Origin: Pirellulaceae bacterium
GTDB taxonomy: Bacteria > Planctomycetota > Planctomycetia > Pirellulales > Pirellulaceae
Direction of reading: 5' to 3'
NCBI GenBank assembly: GCA_022448315.1
Contig: JAKVCA010000001.1
Coordinates: forward strand, 135,573-199,572
DNA: 64,000 nucleotides
In this document: positions 30,185 to 39,791 of the stretch, in pieces
Layout of the letters: every line of letters starts with the position of its first letter
Numbering within the stretch: position 1 is the stretch's first letter
The notes under the pieces: model-generated
What the model saw: only the letters and a program-made list of their open reading frames with translations
Told to the model about the DNA's origin: nothing
The model's database searches: none
Made by a program: the position numbers and the translations under genes

Positions 30185-30975
30185 TCGAGATTGTGAGTTC
30201 GGCCAATCCAAAATTCAAACTGGCGATGAAGCTCCATGAACGCCGCGGTCGTCAGCAGCAGCAGAAAATCCTGATTGATGGAATCCGAGAGGTCCGTTAC
30301 GCCATGCAATCCGGAATCGAAATCGAAACGCTATTCGTGTCGAATTCGGTGTTGGCGGAGCAAATTGAACATGTGACCGAACTGGTAAACTCGACGGCGG
30401 GTTCAGCCTTCTATCTTGCACAGGATCTCTTTGATCGCTTGTCTTACGGTCAAAGAAACAGCCAAGTGATCGCAATCGCTAAAACACCAAAAAGATCACT
30501 CGATCATTTGCAAATCAACTCTCCCGCATTTCTTGTTGTGGTGGAGGGAATCGAAAAGCCGGGCAATCTCGGCGCGATTGCTCGAACGGTCGACGCGGTT
30601 GGCGCGGACGGAATGATCTTGGTGGATTGCGTCACTGAAGCTTTTAACCCGAATGCGATTCGGGCGAGCATGGGAACGGTGTTATCGCGACGAGTCGTTG
30701 CAAGTTCGTCGGACCGTTTAATGCCGTGGCTGAAAACCAATCACATTACGAGCTACGCAGCGTGGGTTGACGATAGCCAAAGTTATCATCAGGCAGATTT
30801 TCGCGAATCGATCGCCATCGTCCTTGGAAGCGAAGCAAAGGGGCTCAGCCGTCAGTGGACCGGGGAGTCAGTAAAAAAAATCAGCTTGCCGATGCGCGGC
30901 ACCGCTGACAGTCTCAACGTGTCGACGACAGCGGCCGTCTTGCTTTACGAAGTGTGGAGACAGAGACAGTTTTGA
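30181..30975 (+). CDS. TrmH/SpoU-family RNA 2'-O-methyltransferase
   Basis: 264 residues with a GTG start at 30181 that overlaps the upstream stop (GTGA), a translational-coupling arrangement. N-terminal substrate-binding domain (SANPKFKLAMKL, LIDGIREV), then the SPOUT trefoil knot with motif 1 EKPGNLGAIART near residue 122, motif 2 IVLGSEAKG and motif 3 LPMRGTADSLNVS. It methylates a ribose in rRNA or tRNA; the target is not known. Confidence 0.94.
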   Translation: MIEIVSSANPKFKLAMKLHERRGRQQQQKILIDGIREVRYAMQSGIEIETLFVSNSVLAEQIEHVTELVNSTAGSAFYLAQDLFDRLSYGQRNSQVIAIAKTPKRSLDHLQINSPAFLVVVEGIEKPGNLGAIARTVDAVGADGMILVDCVTEAFNPNAIRASMGTVLSRRVVASSSDRLMPWLKTNHITSYAAWVDDSQSYHQADFRESIAIVLGSEAKGLSRQWTGESVKKISLPMRGTADSLNVSTTAAVLLYEVWRQRQF

Positions 30976-30997
30976 AGGCGTGGTCTGTATCTGGCGA

Positions 30998-31954
30998 CTA
31001 CCGATTTGAAAGCAGGATTTTCAAATGATATTCAAAACTGCGGTCGTTCGGTTCTCGCGACGAGAAGGGAGGCCCGGTCAGATACTCGTTGGGATTTCTT
31101 CGTTCTGCGTGAAGCATATCAAGGAGTTGCCGGTAGATCACTTTCGCTTCTGCCCTTTCTCCTTCGTTCTCCAACTCCAACGCTGATCGCACGAGGATCT
31201 GGTAGGGCTCCAATGGCTGTTTGGTGCCGATATAGGATTGCTGCAGCACCTCGACTGAATCACTCATGGAGTTGTTGGCAGTGGGCAACTCTTCTGGAAC
31301 AAAGAGCAGCAATAACGACATGGCAACACTCATGACCAGAATCAGAATGAGAATCAATGGGTTAGATTCTTTGCTCTCCCGCTGTTTGACCTCTTTCAGA
31401 TGTTCGTCCTTCACCACCAACTGGGGAAGTTCCCCGTCATTCCCGAGCGGAAGCCAGGTTTCGGAGGCATCATTGCTCAGTAGTCGGGCGGTTTTGCGTT
31501 GTCGTTTTTCGGGAGCAGAATTTCGAGTCGACTTCGGTTCAGGAGGCGTGGGTTGGGAGTTCGGTTTAGACAACTTCGGGCTTGGTGCCGGTGAATTCTC
31601 CGTGGAGGATTCACCTTGCAGTTCGGACAGCAGATGAGCATCCAGTCCCTTGAAACGGGGTGTTTTCATCGAGGTTTCGGCGTCAGATACCGACTTCGAT
31701 GTGGGATTCCCTTTTTCTTTTGTGGGTCGCCTTTTTTCTGTGGTCTTTGGTTTGCTTTTTTTGGATTTTGGCTCGGTAGGCTCGCTCAGCGGTGCGGCAG
31801 AAGTCCCGGGCGCAGCAGAAGTCCCGGGCGCGGCGTTGATCGGCTGCACGATAAATTGCTCCTGACAGTTCGGGCAGATGGCGGGTTTGCCTTCGAGTTC
31901 TGCCGGAGCTTCGAGCTCCATCTGACAGTGAGGACACTGGATGGTGACTTCCAT
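30998..31954 (-). CDS. Zinc-ribbon protein with single membrane helix
   Basis: 318 residues from the ATG at 31954. N-terminal zinc ribbon with CPHCQ and CPNCQ (residues 6-37), then a long Pro/Ser/Lys-rich disordered linker, one transmembrane helix near residues 200-220 (LILILILVMSVAMSLLLLF) and a C-terminal helical region of about 90 residues that may be TPR-like. A perfect tandem repeat in the linker gives the repeated APGTSA. It is the last gene after the TadC-like gene on the same strand and may belong to that cluster, though zinc-ribbon/membrane proteins are common in this group. Confidence 0.7.
   Translation of the reverse strand: MEVTIQCPHCQMELEAPAELEGKPAICPNCQEQFIVQPINAAPGTSAAPGTSAAPLSEPTEPKSKKSKPKTTEKRRPTKEKGNPTSKSVSDAETSMKTPRFKGLDAHLLSELQGESSTENSPAPSPKLSKPNSQPTPPEPKSTRNSAPEKRQRKTARLLSNDASETWLPLGNDGELPQLVVKDEHLKEVKQRESKESNPLILILILVMSVAMSLLLLFVPEELPTANNSMSDSVEVLQQSYIGTKQPLEPYQILVRSALELENEGERAEAKVIYRQLLDMLHAERRNPNEYLTGPPFSSREPNDRSFEYHLKILLSNR
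31797..31832. repeat. In-frame 18-bp tandem duplication
   Basis: The 18-mer gcagaagtcccgggcgca is followed by gcagaagtcccgggcgcg (one difference at the last base). It encodes two successive A-P-G-T-S-A units in the linker of the zinc-ribbon protein. Confidence 0.9.
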
Positions 31955-32000
31955 CAGGATTGGCCCACAAGTCGAGTTAACAAGAGGAAAAGGATCGAAC

Positions 32001-32921
32001 CTAGAGGCCCATCCCCAAAACAACATAATTCAACACAAAGGGTCCCAAAATCAACAAGACCGTTGAAGCCATGACGAGTACGCCGGGAAGGAGCATGTTG
32101 ACACCCGCTTCTCCAGCAATTTTTTCGGCCCGCTGGCTGCGTTTGACACGCAGAACTTCGGCTTGGGTACGAAAAATACTGGTGATCGGCGTTCCCAACT
32201 CTTCACTTTGCAAAATCGCTGCGATGATGCTGTTGATTTCATCATCATCGAGTCGTCGCCGAATTGAGTCAAATGCCTCGCTTCGTGCCTTTCCCATATT
32301 CATGTCCGCCAAAACTCGGCCAAACTCTTCGGCGACAGGTTGACGAGCGAACTCGTGGACGGCTTGTTGCAAAGCGTGGATAAAACTCGAACCAGCTTCC
32401 ATCAAAAGGGTCAGCAAATCGAGGAGATATGGCATGCGCCGCTTGATCAGGATCAATCGACGTTCGGCCCTTCTTTTGATCTGCCTTTTCATGACCCAAA
32501 AGGTCATTCCACTTGCAATGAAGGCTGTTAAAACGCCCATGCCACCAATCGTGGCGACGAAAGACAGTGCATAAACGGGCAACAAAAGAATACTGATCAA
32601 CTCGAGTTTGCCAAGATATTCCTCAGCAAGCCAGTAACGAGACATGCCTGCGGCCTGAATTTGACGCCCCAACTCGGGAAGTTCTCCGCCAAAAACATTT
32701 CGGTTAAACCTCGCGGCCGTTTGAATCAGCGGTTGAAACAGGCGGAACACAGGATCGCTTCGACGTAAGCCGTTGATGCGACTGACGTCATACCTCCACT
32801 CATCATCTTGCTCGAGATCATCGGTCGCGAGTGAGCGAAGTAGCCAGACGATGAAAATGGTGACCGCACCACCCATCACCAAACAAGCTGCAAGTCCAAT
32901 GGGTTCAGTCGAGAAGTCCAT
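32001..32921 (-). CDS. tadC: TadC-like type II secretion F-domain membrane protein
   Basis: 306 residues: N-terminal helix, a central helix pair and C-terminal helix, with the T2SSF cytoplasmic domain (MPYLLDLLTLLMEAGSS, then ALQQAV and LGTPI). TadB and TadC form the inner-membrane platform of the Tad/Flp pilus assembly machine. It lies 28 bases after tadB. Confidence 0.88.
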   Translation of the reverse strand: MDFSTEPIGLAACLVMGGAVTIFIVWLLRSLATDDLEQDDEWRYDVSRINGLRRSDPVFRLFQPLIQTAARFNRNVFGGELPELGRQIQAAGMSRYWLAEEYLGKLELISILLLPVYALSFVATIGGMGVLTAFIASGMTFWVMKRQIKRRAERRLILIKRRMPYLLDLLTLLMEAGSSFIHALQQAVHEFARQPVAEEFGRVLADMNMGKARSEAFDSIRRRLDDDEINSIIAAILQSEELGTPITSIFRTQAEVLRVKRSQRAEKIAGEAGVNMLLPGVLVMASTVLLILGPFVLNYVVLGMGL

Positions 32922-32948
32922 GTTGATCTTTCAATACGGTTCGGGTCA

Positions 32949-33788
32949 TCAGATATCCGGATTCAGGATTTTGACGGCCCAAAAATAAGCCACGATATTC
33001 AGCATCAACGCAACGGCGAGCATGATCTGGCCAGGAAGTGTGCTGAACAGCAGTCCAACATTGTTGGGGTCAAGCCACGCGTAAATGATCAAAACAAATG
33101 GCGGGACGGCTGCCATGTATAAAGTCGATTTCTTTGCCTGGGCGGTCTCTGATTGAATCTTCCGTTCCAACCGCTGCATCTCCAAAATCGAACGGGAGAT
33201 CCGTTCTACGGTTTCATTAAGGCGACCGCCACTTTCTCGACTTGCCAATAAGGCTGCCGCAAACAGAACAAAATTCTCGCTGTTCAAGCGTTCTTTCGAC
33301 TCCTCCAGAACCCGTTCCAGCGGTTTACCCAATTGATACTCACCGACCATTTGTGCGAATTCTTGACGAATGGGTTTAGGGCAGTCGTTTGCAAGTAGGT
33401 CCAGTGCCTGTGCAAGGGAAAGTCCCGCTCGAATACCACTGGAGAACATCACCATTGAGTCGGCGAGCTGATCCTCAATTCGGAAGCGTCGTTCTCGTGC
33501 GAGTCGTCGCAGGATGTACCACGGACCCGCCCCAAAGAGAAGAATCACCATCAAGGCCAAAGGGAATGTTCCAGACGCGACCCAGACCAAAACAAAGCCA
33601 AAGACCGTGATCACCATCCAAAGCTGGATCCAAAGCCTGAGCTGCGTGGGCCGTAACCGAAGTTCCTTCAACCGATGACTGATGTCATCCTCGACGAAGT
33701 CAATGGTGGCTTCGATATTCTTTGAATTCAGCGCAACCGCCAGGATGATCAAAACGGCAACAATCACGCTGATAACGATGATTTCCAT
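32949..33788 (-). CDS. tadB: TadB-like type II secretion F-domain membrane protein
   Basis: 279 residues from the ATG at 33788 (GTG at 33794 possible). N-terminal helix, a helix pair near residues 55-90, the T2SSF domain (MVMFSSGIRAGLSLAQAL; ESGGRLNETV) and C-terminal helices. Partner of TadC in the membrane platform of a Tad-like system. About 50 bases after the CpaF gene. Confidence 0.88.
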   Translation of the reverse strand: MEIIVISVIVAVLIILAVALNSKNIEATIDFVEDDISHRLKELRLRPTQLRLWIQLWMVITVFGFVLVWVASGTFPLALMVILLFGAGPWYILRRLARERRFRIEDQLADSMVMFSSGIRAGLSLAQALDLLANDCPKPIRQEFAQMVGEYQLGKPLERVLEESKERLNSENFVLFAAALLASRESGGRLNETVERISRSILEMQRLERKIQSETAQAKKSTLYMAAVPPFVLIIYAWLDPNNVGLLFSTLPGQIMLAVALMLNIVAYFWAVKILNPDI

Positions 33789-33839
33789 GGACACGTTGCC
33801 TGGGCTTCTCTGGAGTAACTTGTAGGTTTGAGGCGGTTG

Positions 33840-35774
33840 CTATCGTCGCGATTCCGACTTGCGACCGTACAGAAATTCGAGTTCCAGAAGATCGTTGTCG
33901 ACAAGTGACTCAATAAAAGTTGGTAGTTTTCCAGTGGGCTCGAGACTGCGTTCATTACGACGGTTGAACAGGTCGCTAAGGACGACTTGATGCGTTTGTG
34001 GATGCAAACCGACCACTTCGGATATCTGCCCAATAACCCGGCGACCGGACGAAAGTCGATCGATATGGACGATGACATCAACTGCCGATGCGATTTGACG
34101 ATGGATCGAGGAGATGGGTAGATCCGCCCCCATCAACATCAGCAGTTCCATCCGCTGCAAAACTTCGGCTGAACTGTTGGCATGAATGGTTGTCATTGAA
34201 CCGTTATGGCCCGTGTTCATGGCCTGCACCATATCGAGCGCTTCACCACCTCGGCACTCGCCAACAATGATTCGATCGGGTCGCATTCGGAGCGCATTTT
34301 TTACGAGATCTCGTATGGAGTACTCGCCGGTTCCCTCGACATTAGGTGGTTTGCTCTCCAGCGAAACGACATGCTCCTGGTGAAGTCGCAATTCTGCGGT
34401 ATCCTCGATCGTGACGATCCGCTCTTTGTAAGGAACGAAGCTGCTGACCACATTCAGCAGGGTGGTCTTTCCGGATCCGGTACCGCCACTGATTAAAACG
34501 CTCCGATGATCGATGACGCATGCTCGTATGAACTTTGCGGCGGCTTCTGAAATCGTGCCAATTTCGATCAGGTCATCCATCGTCATTCGCTGGACCGGGA
34601 ATTTCCTGATGGTCAAACAAGGACCGAACAGCGCCAGCGGTGGGATGATGGCATTGACGCGAGATCCATCTGTGAGTCTTGCGTCGACAAGTGGTTGACT
34701 TCGATCGATGCGTCGGCCGACCTGAGAAACGATCCGTTCGATGATCGATTCCGTTACCTTTTCGGAAATGAATCGGCGACCGGACCGTTCGATGACGCCA
34801 TCCCGTTCGACAAAGATCTGATCGCTACGAACCACCATGATTTCGCTGATTGTCGGCGCGCGCAGCAGATCTTGCAGGGGGCCGTAACCGAAGACAATAT
34901 CCTTCAAGTCCTTTTTCAACATGCGAAGGATCAGATACTTTCGCAACTCCGCGTGCAGGTGGGGACGAACCTGGTGAAAGACCTCGGTAAATCGTTCTTC
35001 AATGGACTGAATCTTGCTGCTGATATCAGGAAAGTTCTCCAAATCCAACTTTTTGCGCAACAACTGTAGAAGCCCGTGGAGTTCCTGTTCTCGCTCCGGA
35101 ACCAAGGTCGCCGGTACATCAAATTCATTACTTGTCAGCGCGGCCAGATCAAAGATCTGGTCATCGACGCCGGTCTCCATAATGAGTTGGTTGATCGCGT
35201 GATCACGCAACCCGAGCCCCGCGATTTCTTCGAGCAATTCCGCATTGTCATCTCCGAAAACATCGAGTTCGCGACATACGTCCTCGATATTGTTTTCGAG
35301 GAGTAAGATACTATCTTGCGAACCTCCACGAGTGGATTCCATTTCGTAGAGATCAAGCCGTTCCAACAGTTGCTTGTGGACACGCAGTTCGAGGTTCGCG
35401 ACCAGGGCTCGCAGGTGAGATTCAATTTCCCGTCGGCTAAAGGTAACCTTTTGCTCTGACTCAAATGAAATGGTGTAAGGCCAGATGCGAATCTTCGTAT
35501 CAGGAGAGAACGTGACTCTTTGCCCACCTAAAATCTCGGTGTCGCCTACCAGGCAACTGTTGACCCCGACATTTTGAAGTTCCAGACCATCGTCAAGTAT
35601 TCGGACCACCGCGTGATGCCGCGAGACCAATGGACTTCGCAACACCACGTCACACTCTGGATCCCGCCCGAACAAAACCTCATCGCCATCGACTTCGACA
35701 CTCGAACGGCGACTCTCGTTCAGCTTGTTGAACCAGACTTTCAACGTTGAGTTTTGGGGTGGGGATGAGGCCAT
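33840..35774 (-). CDS. cpaF: FHA domain fused to CpaF/TadA-type secretion ATPase
   Basis: 644 residues. The N-terminal about 100 residues form an FHA domain ([26 protein letters not shown]), which recognises phosphothreonine. A helical linker follows, then the CpaF/TadA secretion ATPase with Walker [10 protein letters not shown] near residue 430, Walker B region [15 protein letters not shown] and the TTIHANS block. Standard CpaF starts with an acidic N-domain, not FHA. The ATPase powers Tad pilus extension or retraction. The FHA domain points to control by Ser/Thr phosphorylation. Confidence 0.93.
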   Translation of the reverse strand: MASSPPQNSTLKVWFNKLNESRRSSVEVDGDEVLFGRDPECDVVLRSPLVSRHHAVVRILDDGLELQNVGVNSCLVGDTEILGGQRVTFSPDTKIRIWPYTISFESEQKVTFSRREIESHLRALVANLELRVHKQLLERLDLYEMESTRGGSQDSILLLENNIEDVCRELDVFGDDNAELLEEIAGLGLRDHAINQLIMETGVDDQIFDLAALTSNEFDVPATLVPEREQELHGLLQLLRKKLDLENFPDISSKIQSIEERFTEVFHQVRPHLHAELRKYLILRMLKKDLKDIVFGYGPLQDLLRAPTISEIMVVRSDQIFVERDGVIERSGRRFISEKVTESIIERIVSQVGRRIDRSQPLVDARLTDGSRVNAIIPPLALFGPCLTIRKFPVQRMTMDDLIEIGTISEAAAKFIRACVIDHRSVLISGGTGSGKTTLLNVVSSFVPYKERIVTIEDTAELRLHQEHVVSLESKPPNVEGTGEYSIRDLVKNALRMRPDRIIVGECRGGEALDMVQAMNTGHNGSMTTIHANSSAEVLQRMELLMLMGADLPISSIHRQIASAVDVIVHIDRLSSGRRVIGQISEVVGLHPQTHQVVLSDLFNRRNERSLEPTGKLPTFIESLVDNDLLELEFLYGRKSESRR

Positions 35775-35827
35775 CGAATCGGGACCATGGGGGTAGAATG
35801 TTGAACAGAAGTCAGTGGCTGATTTCT

Positions 35828-36508
35828 TTATTCGGATGAACCATGAAGGACGACGGAAGTGTCGCGAGATCCAACCGAACTCAAGCGGGCCTGAAGTGTC
35901 TGAGCCTTGGGTTCGAGTTGCCCATTTTCCGTTCGAACGATGATGCCGATCTGATTCGATTGAACCGGTCGAATGCCTTGAGCCTCGAACACAGATCGGC
36001 TGCCAAGTTGGTTACCGATGGCGGCGACCTCAAATTCGCCTATCAATTCATATTCCGGCTCCAAAGAGTTGCTTGGATTCGGTTTGGGGACCGAAAAAGA
36101 AATCATGTCGCCGGGTTGGATGAGGGGACTGCGATTGCTGACGGAGATGGTGAGAAGCACTTCATTGGACTTCAAGTCAAGTTCCATTGGCGGCGTTTGA
36201 TTATCCTGCTTGAAAACCAGTTCACCACCCTCGTAGCTCTTGATCGCCAGACGCGTTTCCAAGAGCGGCAGGTCCGAATACAGGTAAACAAAATCTTCAA
36301 GACCTTGAGCACGATTTGCGGGAATGGGGACTTCCACGAAGTGACTTCGTTTAAATTCCGTCCCTTGCTTGACGACCGTGTCGTCGCTGATGCCGAGAAA
36401 CGACACCATTTTCATATTCTGGGATTTATTGACGAGGTAAAAAAAGTTCAATCCACCTCCAAGTAGTCCCAATATGACCGCGACGATCAATCCGGTTAGA
36501 CCTTTCAT
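35828..36508 (-). CDS. cpaB: CpaB/RcpC-like Tad pilus assembly protein
   Basis: 226 residues. N-terminal transmembrane helix (residues 5-26), then a SAF-type domain with RSHFVEVPIPA and RLAIKSYEGGEL, and a second beta-rich region with LLTISVSNRSPLIQPGD. CpaB normally works in the periplasm beside the CpaC secretin. Here it directly precedes the FHA-CpaF gene and no secretin is in the window. Confidence 0.8.
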   Translation of the reverse strand: MKGLTGLIVAVILGLLGGGLNFFYLVNKSQNMKMVSFLGISDDTVVKQGTEFKRSHFVEVPIPANRAQGLEDFVYLYSDLPLLETRLAIKSYEGGELVFKQDNQTPPMELDLKSNEVLLTISVSNRSPLIQPGDMISFSVPKPNPSNSLEPEYELIGEFEVAAIGNQLGSRSVFEAQGIRPVQSNQIGIIVRTENGQLEPKAQTLQARLSSVGSRDTSVVLHGSSE

Positions 36509-36560
36509 GGTTGTTATCCTCTCATTTCTCAGTTGTTCAGCAATGTTTTACCACGAAGGA

Positions 36561-37514
36561 TTACGGTTGATCGGTAATCAATCCCTGAGTGCCCGCCCCT
36601 GTCGAATTCAGATCCACGCGAATTTTAACTCGATCCGCCACCTGACAGTGGCCTTGCAGGTAACTCTCTTCACCGACTTGTCGCATGTCCGACCATTCTA
36701 CCTCGGCCCACCCCTGGTCGCGCCAGTGTTGAATCATCTCGTTTCGAGTCTCGACCAAGGTCAAATCCGATACAAATTTCACCATGGAATGGCCGACGCC
36801 ATCGGTGACCGAATATATCTTTCTGAAACGTTGAGGAATGGACAAAACAGCGGCAGAATTTTTCGAGTCTGTGGATTGAGGGTGACAGACAATCAGGGTC
36901 CATGCGCGAACCACCGCGGGTTCCACTCCCGGCAACTCGGGATCCACATTTTCCATCCGACCGCCCGGAAGGGCCAGCGTCCAACAACCCACCAGGAGCG
37001 ACTCGTTCGTTGAAGCAGCGGAAGTAGCTCGGTCAACTGCAACGCGACAGGCCACTGCGAGAGGAATGGGTCCATCCTGCATGTAGACGCGATGACCGAG
37101 GGCGTCCGACCATGCGGATTCTTGATTCTGAAGTTGCTTGGACAGCGTGTTCCAGCTCGTATCGGGTTCATCGTGAAAGTGAATGCGATTCGACTGAATT
37201 TCGTGTCGAGTCATCTCGATTATTTCAGCCAGCATTTCTTCACGTGTGCCGGCAAATTCAATTCGCGTCCAGTTCCCTCCCGCTTTACCCAGGTCCAACT
37301 CAACCGTGGGTCCCTGCGCTAATGACGCCTGTGGTATTACTCCTTCAGTGGCTGGGGAGCCTGGATACCAAGACCGAACGATCTGGAATCCGAAGGTGAG
37401 CATCACTATCAGGATGATGGCCGAAGCGATGAGATTATGGGTCCAACCGATCACTTGTTTGCCCAAGGACTTCGATCGCGCTGAAGAGGTCTTCGTATTT
37501 GACGATGACTTCAT
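36561..37514 (-). CDS. Membrane-anchored protein of the Tad-like cluster
   Basis: 317 residues from the ATG at 37514. One N-terminal transmembrane helix near residues 27-45, then a large presumably periplasmic domain with no motif I recognise and one Cys near 140. It is the first gene of the minus-strand run continuing with cpaB, FHA-cpaF, tadB and tadC, so a role in that machine is inferred from position only. Confidence 0.65.
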   Translation of the reverse strand: MKSSSNTKTSSARSKSLGKQVIGWTHNLIASAIILIVMLTFGFQIVRSWYPGSPATEGVIPQASLAQGPTVELDLGKAGGNWTRIEFAGTREEMLAEIIEMTRHEIQSNRIHFHDEPDTSWNTLSKQLQNQESAWSDALGHRVYMQDGPIPLAVACRVAVDRATSAASTNESLLVGCWTLALPGGRMENVDPELPGVEPAVVRAWTLIVCHPQSTDSKNSAAVLSIPQRFRKIYSVTDGVGHSMVKFVSDLTLVETRNEMIQHWRDQGWAEVEWSDMRQVGEESYLQGHCQVADRVKIRVDLNSTGAGTQGLITDQP

Positions 37515-37685
37515 GGTCAGGTTTGAATCAAAAAAGAATGTTGGAAAATCAACGTGTGGCGGCCGAAGAACTCGCGTTATTCTAACGGAACCTGTCATGG
37601 TTGCCGCCTTTTATGACTCAAATTTTCTCCGTCCCGTTAGATGCCGGGGGAAAGGCAGGGGGCGTGTCGAGAATCCCGTGGCGTC

Positions 37686-38591
37686 TCATGTCATGCTGGC
37701 GGCAGGGGTCAATAGAAACCTCAACGCCGATTCGAGATCCGGATCTTGGAATTTGAAATTCGTATTGACCAGTTTCGATGAAATCACATGCGCACCTGAT
37801 AGCAGCATTTCTTCGGCCATTTCCCCGAGTACGATTTTCAGTACCAGTTCAGGCGCGGCAAAACAGGCCGGACGGGAAACGACTTTAGCGAGCGTTTTCG
37901 TGAATTCCCGATTGGTCACAGGGTGGGGAGCCACCGCGTTCACTGGACCCTCCAAAGACGAATCGAGGATCAAGTAGACCAACAGTTCCGTCAGGTCACG
38001 TTCAGAAATCCAACTCATGTATTGAGATCCGCTTCCCAGTCTTGCGCCCAATCCCAATTTGAAAGGGAGCAACATCTTGGCCAATGCGCCTCCTTTTTTT
38101 GAGAGGACAATTCCCAGACGTGGAAGTGTTACGCGGATGCCAGCGTCGGCAGCAGCTTGGGTGGTTTCTTCCCAAGCGATGGAAGTTTCCGCCAAGAAGC
38201 CGGATCCCGAGGCACTCGATTCGTCACATCGTTCATCACCCCGGTTTCCATAAAATCCAACTGCAGACGCGCTGATCAGCGTGTGGGGTGGCTTCTGGAG
38301 ACCCGCCAGAGCCTGGCAAAGCAACCGGGTGCCTTCAATCCGACTCTCGCGAATTCGTTGTTTTTTGGCCGGTGTCCAACGACCCTCCGCAATGTTTTCA
38401 CCCGCGAGATGAACCACCGCGTCATAACCTTCCATGCCCTGAACATCCACCTCCCCGGTCACGGGATTCCAAAGCACCCCTTCTTTGGATCTCTGCCGGA
38501 CCAAAGGAATAACCGTGTGGTCCTCTTTTTGGAGTCGGTGGACAAGTTGTCTACCCACAAGACCGGTTGAACCGCTAACCAGGATTTTCAT
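37686..38591 (-). CDS. TIGR01777-family sugar-nucleotide epimerase-like SDR
   Basis: 301 residues from the ATG at 38591. Extended SDR Rossmann motif GSTGLVG at the N-terminus, VHLAGENI near residue 62, SASAVGFYG with the catalytic Tyr near residue 116, and a C-terminal DUF1731-type region ending near LLTPA. YfcH-like proteins; the natural substrate is unknown. Confidence 0.9.
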   Translation of the reverse strand: MKILVSGSTGLVGRQLVHRLQKEDHTVIPLVRQRSKEGVLWNPVTGEVDVQGMEGYDAVVHLAGENIAEGRWTPAKKQRIRESRIEGTRLLCQALAGLQKPPHTLISASAVGFYGNRGDERCDESSASGSGFLAETSIAWEETTQAAADAGIRVTLPRLGIVLSKKGGALAKMLLPFKLGLGARLGSGSQYMSWISERDLTELLVYLILDSSLEGPVNAVAPHPVTNREFTKTLAKVVSRPACFAAPELVLKIVLGEMAEEMLLSGAHVISSKLVNTNFKFQDPDLESALRFLLTPAASMT

Positions 38592-38736
38592 GATGGACGC
38601 CTTCAGCTTTGCAATGAACGGGAATCTCATCCATTGTTAGGACGCTGTGCTCTCTTTGCAGCCCCCAAGGTGAAGCAAGGTCAGATCTGACGAAAGCGAA
38701 ACAAGCTTGCCATTTTAAGAAGGGGAATGGCCCGCA

Positions 38737-39585
38737 TCAGTCGATAAAGTTCGACATGGATCCAGCATTGGCCGTCTCAGCCATGCAGGTGGACGGATCT
38801 CCGCCCTCCAAGACTTCTCGCGCAAGTTGCTCATAATCTTCGGCGCCATTGGACGAGGCCGAATAGTCAAAAATGGATTGACCGAAGCTTGGTGCTTCCG
38901 CCAAGCGAATGTTCCGCCGAATACGTGTTGCAAACGGGCGGGCCCCTGCCCAGACCGACTCGCTGTGATTCAGAGATTCAAAGAAGTCTTCGACATCGGT
39001 GGTCACCTCAGCAGCCAGTCGAGTACTCGACTCGTACATGCAATAGACGATGCCCGTTAGCCGCAACGTTGGATTCAACCTTCTGGCGACAAGCTCAATG
39101 GTCCGAAGCAGCTTGCTAAGACCATGCAAAGCTAAAAAATGCGGTTGAAGCGGAAGGAAAACCTCTCCCGCTGCGGTCAGCGCGTTCAGTGTCAAAACGC
39201 CGAGGGACGGGGGACAGTCCAAGATCAGAAAGTCAAACTCTTCGCTATCTTCGTCGAGCTTGTCCTGCAAAATAATTTCTCGCCCGACCTCACTGGCGAG
39301 TTCCAGCTCAGCAGCCGCAAGATCCAGATGCGCAGGAACGACCCAAAGATTTTCTTCGACCTGATAACGGGCTTCGGCGAGTGGCCGATCCGAAGTGAGC
39401 ACGCCATAAATACTCGCTTCGGAATCTTCCGGTGACATTCCGAGATGCAAAGAAGCATGTGCCTGGGGATCAAGATCAATGAGGCAAACCCGTTTACCCA
39501 TTCTTGCAAGTGCAGCGCTCAGATTGACGGCCGTCGTCGTTTTGCCGACGCCACCTTTCTGATTGATGGTGGCAATTGCTCGCAT
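38737..39585 (-). CDS. parA: ParA/Soj-family ATPase
   Basis: 282 residues starting directly with the deviant Walker A ([11 protein letters not shown]), then LIDLDPQAH and LDCPPSLG. No N-terminal HTH, so it is the chromosomal Soj/ParA or MinD-related type. ParA drives segregation of DNA or positioning of cargo together with a ParB-like partner, but no parB is nearby. Between the TIGR01777 epimerase and miaB. Confidence 0.93.
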   Translation of the reverse strand: MRAIATINQKGGVGKTTTAVNLSAALARMGKRVCLIDLDPQAHASLHLGMSPEDSEASIYGVLTSDRPLAEARYQVEENLWVVPAHLDLAAAELELASEVGREIILQDKLDEDSEEFDFLILDCPPSLGVLTLNALTAAGEVFLPLQPHFLALHGLSKLLRTIELVARRLNPTLRLTGIVYCMYESSTRLAAEVTTDVEDFFESLNHSESVWAGARPFATRIRRNIRLAEAPSFGQSIFDYSASSNGAEDYEQLAREVLEGGDPSTCMAETANAGSMSNFID

Positions 39586-39791
39586 GGCCGGAAACTCCCT
39601 TTTCCTTGCGTCCGTTCAACGTCCCATCTGTCAATTGACGATGGATCACGTGTGGGATTATAGACAACGAAGAAAAAATGACGCTAGACGAATCATGGTG
39701 CGAGGCGGGTTCATCCGCCCACCTCGTCCCTTTCTTTCGAATTGCTAGCAACCCAAGGCTTGGCATCGTCCGCTGCTGGCACGTCGGGCAT

